Source of the DNA: an uncultured Clostridia bacterium
GTDB lineage: Bacteria; Bacillota; Clostridia; Christensenellales; Borkfalkiaceae
DNA length: 64,000 nt
NCBI GenBank assembly: GCA_947631905.1
Contig: CANRND010000002.1
Coordinates: 62,001 to 126,000 of the forward strand
Reading direction: 5' to 3'
Positions within the stretch are counted from its first letter, which is position 1; every line of letters starts with the position of its first letter. The position numbers and the translations under genes were made by a program. The notes under the pieces were generated by a model. The model had not been told where the DNA came from. It saw nothing but the letters and a program-made list of their open reading frames with translations, and ran no database searches. Shown piece after piece: positions 62,051 to 64,000 of the stretch.

Positions 62051-63097
62051 ATGCAAGAAATGAATAAATTGAACATGAAACGAGAGAGAATTACAATTCA
62101 GGATATTGCAGACTCTTTGGGGCTTTCGCGGAACACCGTTTCAAAGGCTTTGAACGGGCAATATGTGCCGCCGCGCACGCGGGAAGCGGTGCTGAACGCC
62201 GCGATCGAACTCGGCTATAAGAGCTATTCCGCGGTCGCCGCCTCGGACTCGGAAAACCATCACCGCAGGATCGTTCTCATCACCTCCAAACTGTTGATGA
62301 CGATGACCTTCTTCATCCATGTGGTGCGGGGGATCGAATCTGCCCTTGCCGAGGATGAAAACGTGGAGCTTTTGCAGTTCACCGCCACAAAGACCTCCTT
62401 TTTCAACCGCCTCGTCGAATATCTCAACGAAAACAAGGTGGACGGCATCATCTGCATGGAACTCTTTCAGGCCGACTATGTGCCGAAGCTCATCGAACTC
62501 GGCTACCCCATCGCCTTTTTTGACTTCCCGATTTATGTATCCGCTTCGGGAAATTACGACATTGTTTTCCCCGAGAGCTTTACCTCCGTCAAGAATTTTT
62601 GTCTGTCCCTCATCGGGGAACAGGAGTGCAAAAATTTCGGCTTTGTGGGCGATTATACCCACTGCACCTCCTTTTACGAGCGGTTCCTCGCCATGCGGGA
62701 AGCGATCTTTTTATCGGGGCTTGAATATAAACCGGAATACTCCGTCATCGAAAAGGACTCTTTCCCCTACGGGAATGCGCAGGAACTTGCCAAACTGTTT
62801 GCGAAAATGCCGCAACTCCCCGACTGCTTCATCGCCGCCAACGATACGCTTGCGATCGACGTGATCGGCGCTTTGAAACTCCTGCGCAAGCGGGTGCCGC
62901 GGGACGTGCTGGTGGTCGGCTTCGACAACATTGCCGAGGCGAAATCGAACGACCCGCAGATCACAACGTTCAACGTGGACAAAACGGGGATCGGCAGGAA
63001 ACTGCTCTCCGTTCTTTTGGACCGCATCGAGCATCCCCGCCAAAAGACCCAACACATCTACCTGCAATCCAAATTGATCCTCCGCCAAACGACGTGA
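62051..63097 (+). CDS. LacI family transcriptional regulator
   Basis: 348 residues. N-terminal helix-turn-helix ITIQDIADSLGLSRNTVSKALNG, hinge ~60, then a periplasmic-binding-like sensor domain with the family end VVGFDNIAEAKSNDPQITTFNVD. The ATG at 62051 is used here; in-frame ATGs at 62060 and 62075 also lack a ribosome-binding site. Divergent from the fructan operon, which it probably represses until a fructan sugar binds. Confidence 0.88.
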   Translation: MQEMNKLNMKRERITIQDIADSLGLSRNTVSKALNGQYVPPRTREAVLNAAIELGYKSYSAVAASDSENHHRRIVLITSKLLMTMTFFIHVVRGIESALAEDENVELLQFTATKTSFFNRLVEYLNENKVDGIICMELFQADYVPKLIELGYPIAFFDFPIYVSASGNYDIVFPESFTSVKNFCLSLIGEQECKNFGFVGDYTHCTSFYERFLAMREAIFLSGLEYKPEYSVIEKDSFPYGNAQELAKLFAKMPQLPDCFIAANDTLAIDVIGALKLLRKRVPRDVLVVGFDNIAEAKSNDPQITTFNVDKTGIGRKLLSVLLDRIEHPRQKTQHIYLQSKLILRQTT

Positions 63098-63136
63098 GCG
63101 TTGGCCCTCTTTTGAAACCGTCCGCAAAAAACGGCG

Positions 63137-63171
63137 CAAAAAAACCGCAGCCCTTTGACTGCGGCATTTTT
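63137..63171. terminator. Bidirectional terminator after the LacI gene
   Basis: Stem CCGCAG (63145-63150) with CTGCGG (63159-63164), flanked by an A-run and a T-run. Serves the LacI gene and the convergent small membrane-protein gene. Confidence 0.85.
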
Positions 63172-63172
63172 G

Positions 63173-63388
63173 TTACTTCTCTTTCTTTTTGTCTTTTTTC
63201 TCGGGTTCGCTCTTTTCGGGGCAATTCCCCTCTTTGCAGCCGAGCTTTTCATCCATCATTTCGTTGACCTTGTCCACAAATTCCGCCTGGCTCTTTTTTA
63301 CGAAAGAGCGCATTTTGTAGCTGTTGGCAACGAGAAGCGCGCCGCCCACTGCGCCGAGCATCAGCCCGAGACAAAACATCTTTTCCAT
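63173..63388 (-). CDS. Small membrane protein, unknown function
   Basis: 71 residues from the ATG at 63388, which has GGAGGA before it; the in-frame start at 63409 is unsupported. One membrane helix (~4-22, FCLGLMLGAVGGALLVA), then a helical charged segment and a Lys/Glu-rich tail (EKKDKKKEK). Layout resembles YtxH-like small proteins; function unknown. Confidence 0.7.
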   Translation of the reverse strand: MEKMFCLGLMLGAVGGALLVANSYKMRSFVKKSQAEFVDKVNEMMDEKLGCKEGNCPEKSEPEKKDKKKEK

Positions 63389-63447
63389 GTCGTCCTCCGA
63401 AAGCGGCATTTCTGCCGTTACTTTCAGTTTGTGACAGGATAAGCCGT

Positions 63448-64000
63448 TTATTCACTGCGCTCCTTGCGTAATTTTTCCAACTCCGCCCTGAGTTCCGCAT
63501 TCTCCTTGCGCAGGTCCACCGCAAGGCGGGAATAGAGCGCGTCGATCTCCCGCTCCAACTTCCGCTGCAAAAAGCTCTTTTCCTCGGGGATCCCCGCCTC
63601 CCGCGCCGCCTTGGCCACCCGTTCGGGCTGTTTCTTCAACAGGTTGCGGTATTTGTTCTGCATGCGGAGCATCAGCCTCTCGTCCCCCTCGGAGACGTTC
63701 ATGATCGCCCGCCGCACCGAAAGACCCTTGCTCTTTTCGGTGAGGACTTTCTTCAAAAGCTCGTCCGTCTCCTCCTCGGTGAACGGCTTTACTTCGCCCG
63801 CTTTGAGATTTTTGTCCTTTAAGATCCGCTCCACCCGCTCGTCGCCGCGCTTCTTCAAAAAGGCGTAATAATAGTTGCGCACGCTTCCCTTTGCGCGGCT
63901 GTGTTCCTTTCCGTATGTCTCAAACAGATAGGAGAGAGTTTTGCCCGCGTTTTTGCCCGAATAGATATACTCGATGAGTCCCGTCGCTTCCTCTTCCGTA
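63448..64000 (-). CDS. Protein with two Myb/SANT-like segments and coiled-coil (runs off right edge)
   Basis: The frame is open from the stop at 63448 to the right edge, so the true start is outside; a GTG at 63882 is not needed. Two related ~50-residue segments are seen: TEEEATGLIEYIYSGKNAGK...SVRNYYYAFLKK and FTEEETDELLKKVLTEKSKG...MQNKYRNLLKK. Each has an acidic first helix and a basic aromatic third helix as in Myb/SANT DNA-binding repeats. The C-terminus (~120 onward) is a charged coiled-coil. It may be a DNA-binding regulator of the RsfA-like kind; identity not certain. Confidence 0.6.
   Translation of the reverse strand, partial: TEEEATGLIEYIYSGKNAGKTLSYLFETYGKEHSRAKGSVRNYYYAFLKKRGDERVERILKDKNLKAGEVKPFTEEETDELLKKVLTEKSKGLSVRRAIMNVSEGDERLMLRMQNKYRNLLKKQPERVAKAAREAGIPEEKSFLQRKLEREIDALYSRLAVDLRKENAELRAELEKLRKERSE

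Overview
The window looks like a chromosomal segment of a GC-rich, low-GC-Gram-positive-type (Clostridia) bacterium, probably a gut or rumen lineage related to Christensenellales. This placement is inferred from gene order and families (tig-clpP-clpX, lon-engB, rpsB-tsf-pyrH-frr-uppS-cdsA-dxr-rseP, RqcH, ThiT with a TPP riboswitch, many lipoproteins, LplA/B/C-type sugar ABC systems), not from a marker-gene search. No rRNA, tRNA, CRISPR array, prophage or transposase gene was seen.

Left part (1-32.7 kb, nearly all minus strand): carbohydrate acquisition. The first locus (10402 down to 1) carries an oligosaccharide ABC transporter (binding protein and two permeases), a small Ig-like lipoprotein, a GDPD-family protein, a GH26-type endo-mannanase lipoprotein, NanE and a truncated GH36 alpha-galactosidase. 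This suggests galactomannan or a related glycan. Next is a 1903-residue lipoprotein with four ~300-residue repeats (10.6-16.3 kb), then a 524-bp spacer with an AT-rich promoter and GC-rich palindromic repeats. A tightly coupled six-gene operon follows (25671 down to 16800): NAGPA-type phosphodiester glycosidase lipoprotein, SGNH esterase, DUF4127, ROK kinase, GH20 and GH31. It is followed by a pair of paralogous lipoproteins of unknown function and by a Gfo/Idh dehydrogenase, a sugar isomerase and an AraC regulator.

Middle part (32.8-52.1 kb): housekeeping. tig-clpP-clpX, divergent rqcH, yfbR divergent from a TPP-riboswitch-controlled thiT with an extra membrane domain, the long rpsB-to-rseP operon, a small lipoprotein, engB-lon, and a RuvX-DUF1292 fusion. 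The rseP gene contains an inserted copy of an intergenic repeat and is frameshifted inside it.

Right part (52-63.1 kb): a fructan locus with a divergent LacI regulator, two permeases, a binding protein, a beta-sandwich lipoprotein, fructokinase, a GH32-like lipoprotein and a cytosolic GH32. The right edge holds a small membrane protein and a truncated protein with two Myb/SANT-like segments.

Two cross-cutting signals stand out. First, four genes (araC, rqcH, yfbR, ruvX) have a near-consensus sigma-A promoter whose -10 box ends exactly 6 bp before the ATG, which predicts leaderless mRNAs. Second, every lipoprotein with an HVDxDxDGKCDxC motif just after the lipid-anchored cysteine lies behind one of three promoters sharing an UP-element-like A/T tract and TTGACA, which suggests a co-expressed surface-protein set.
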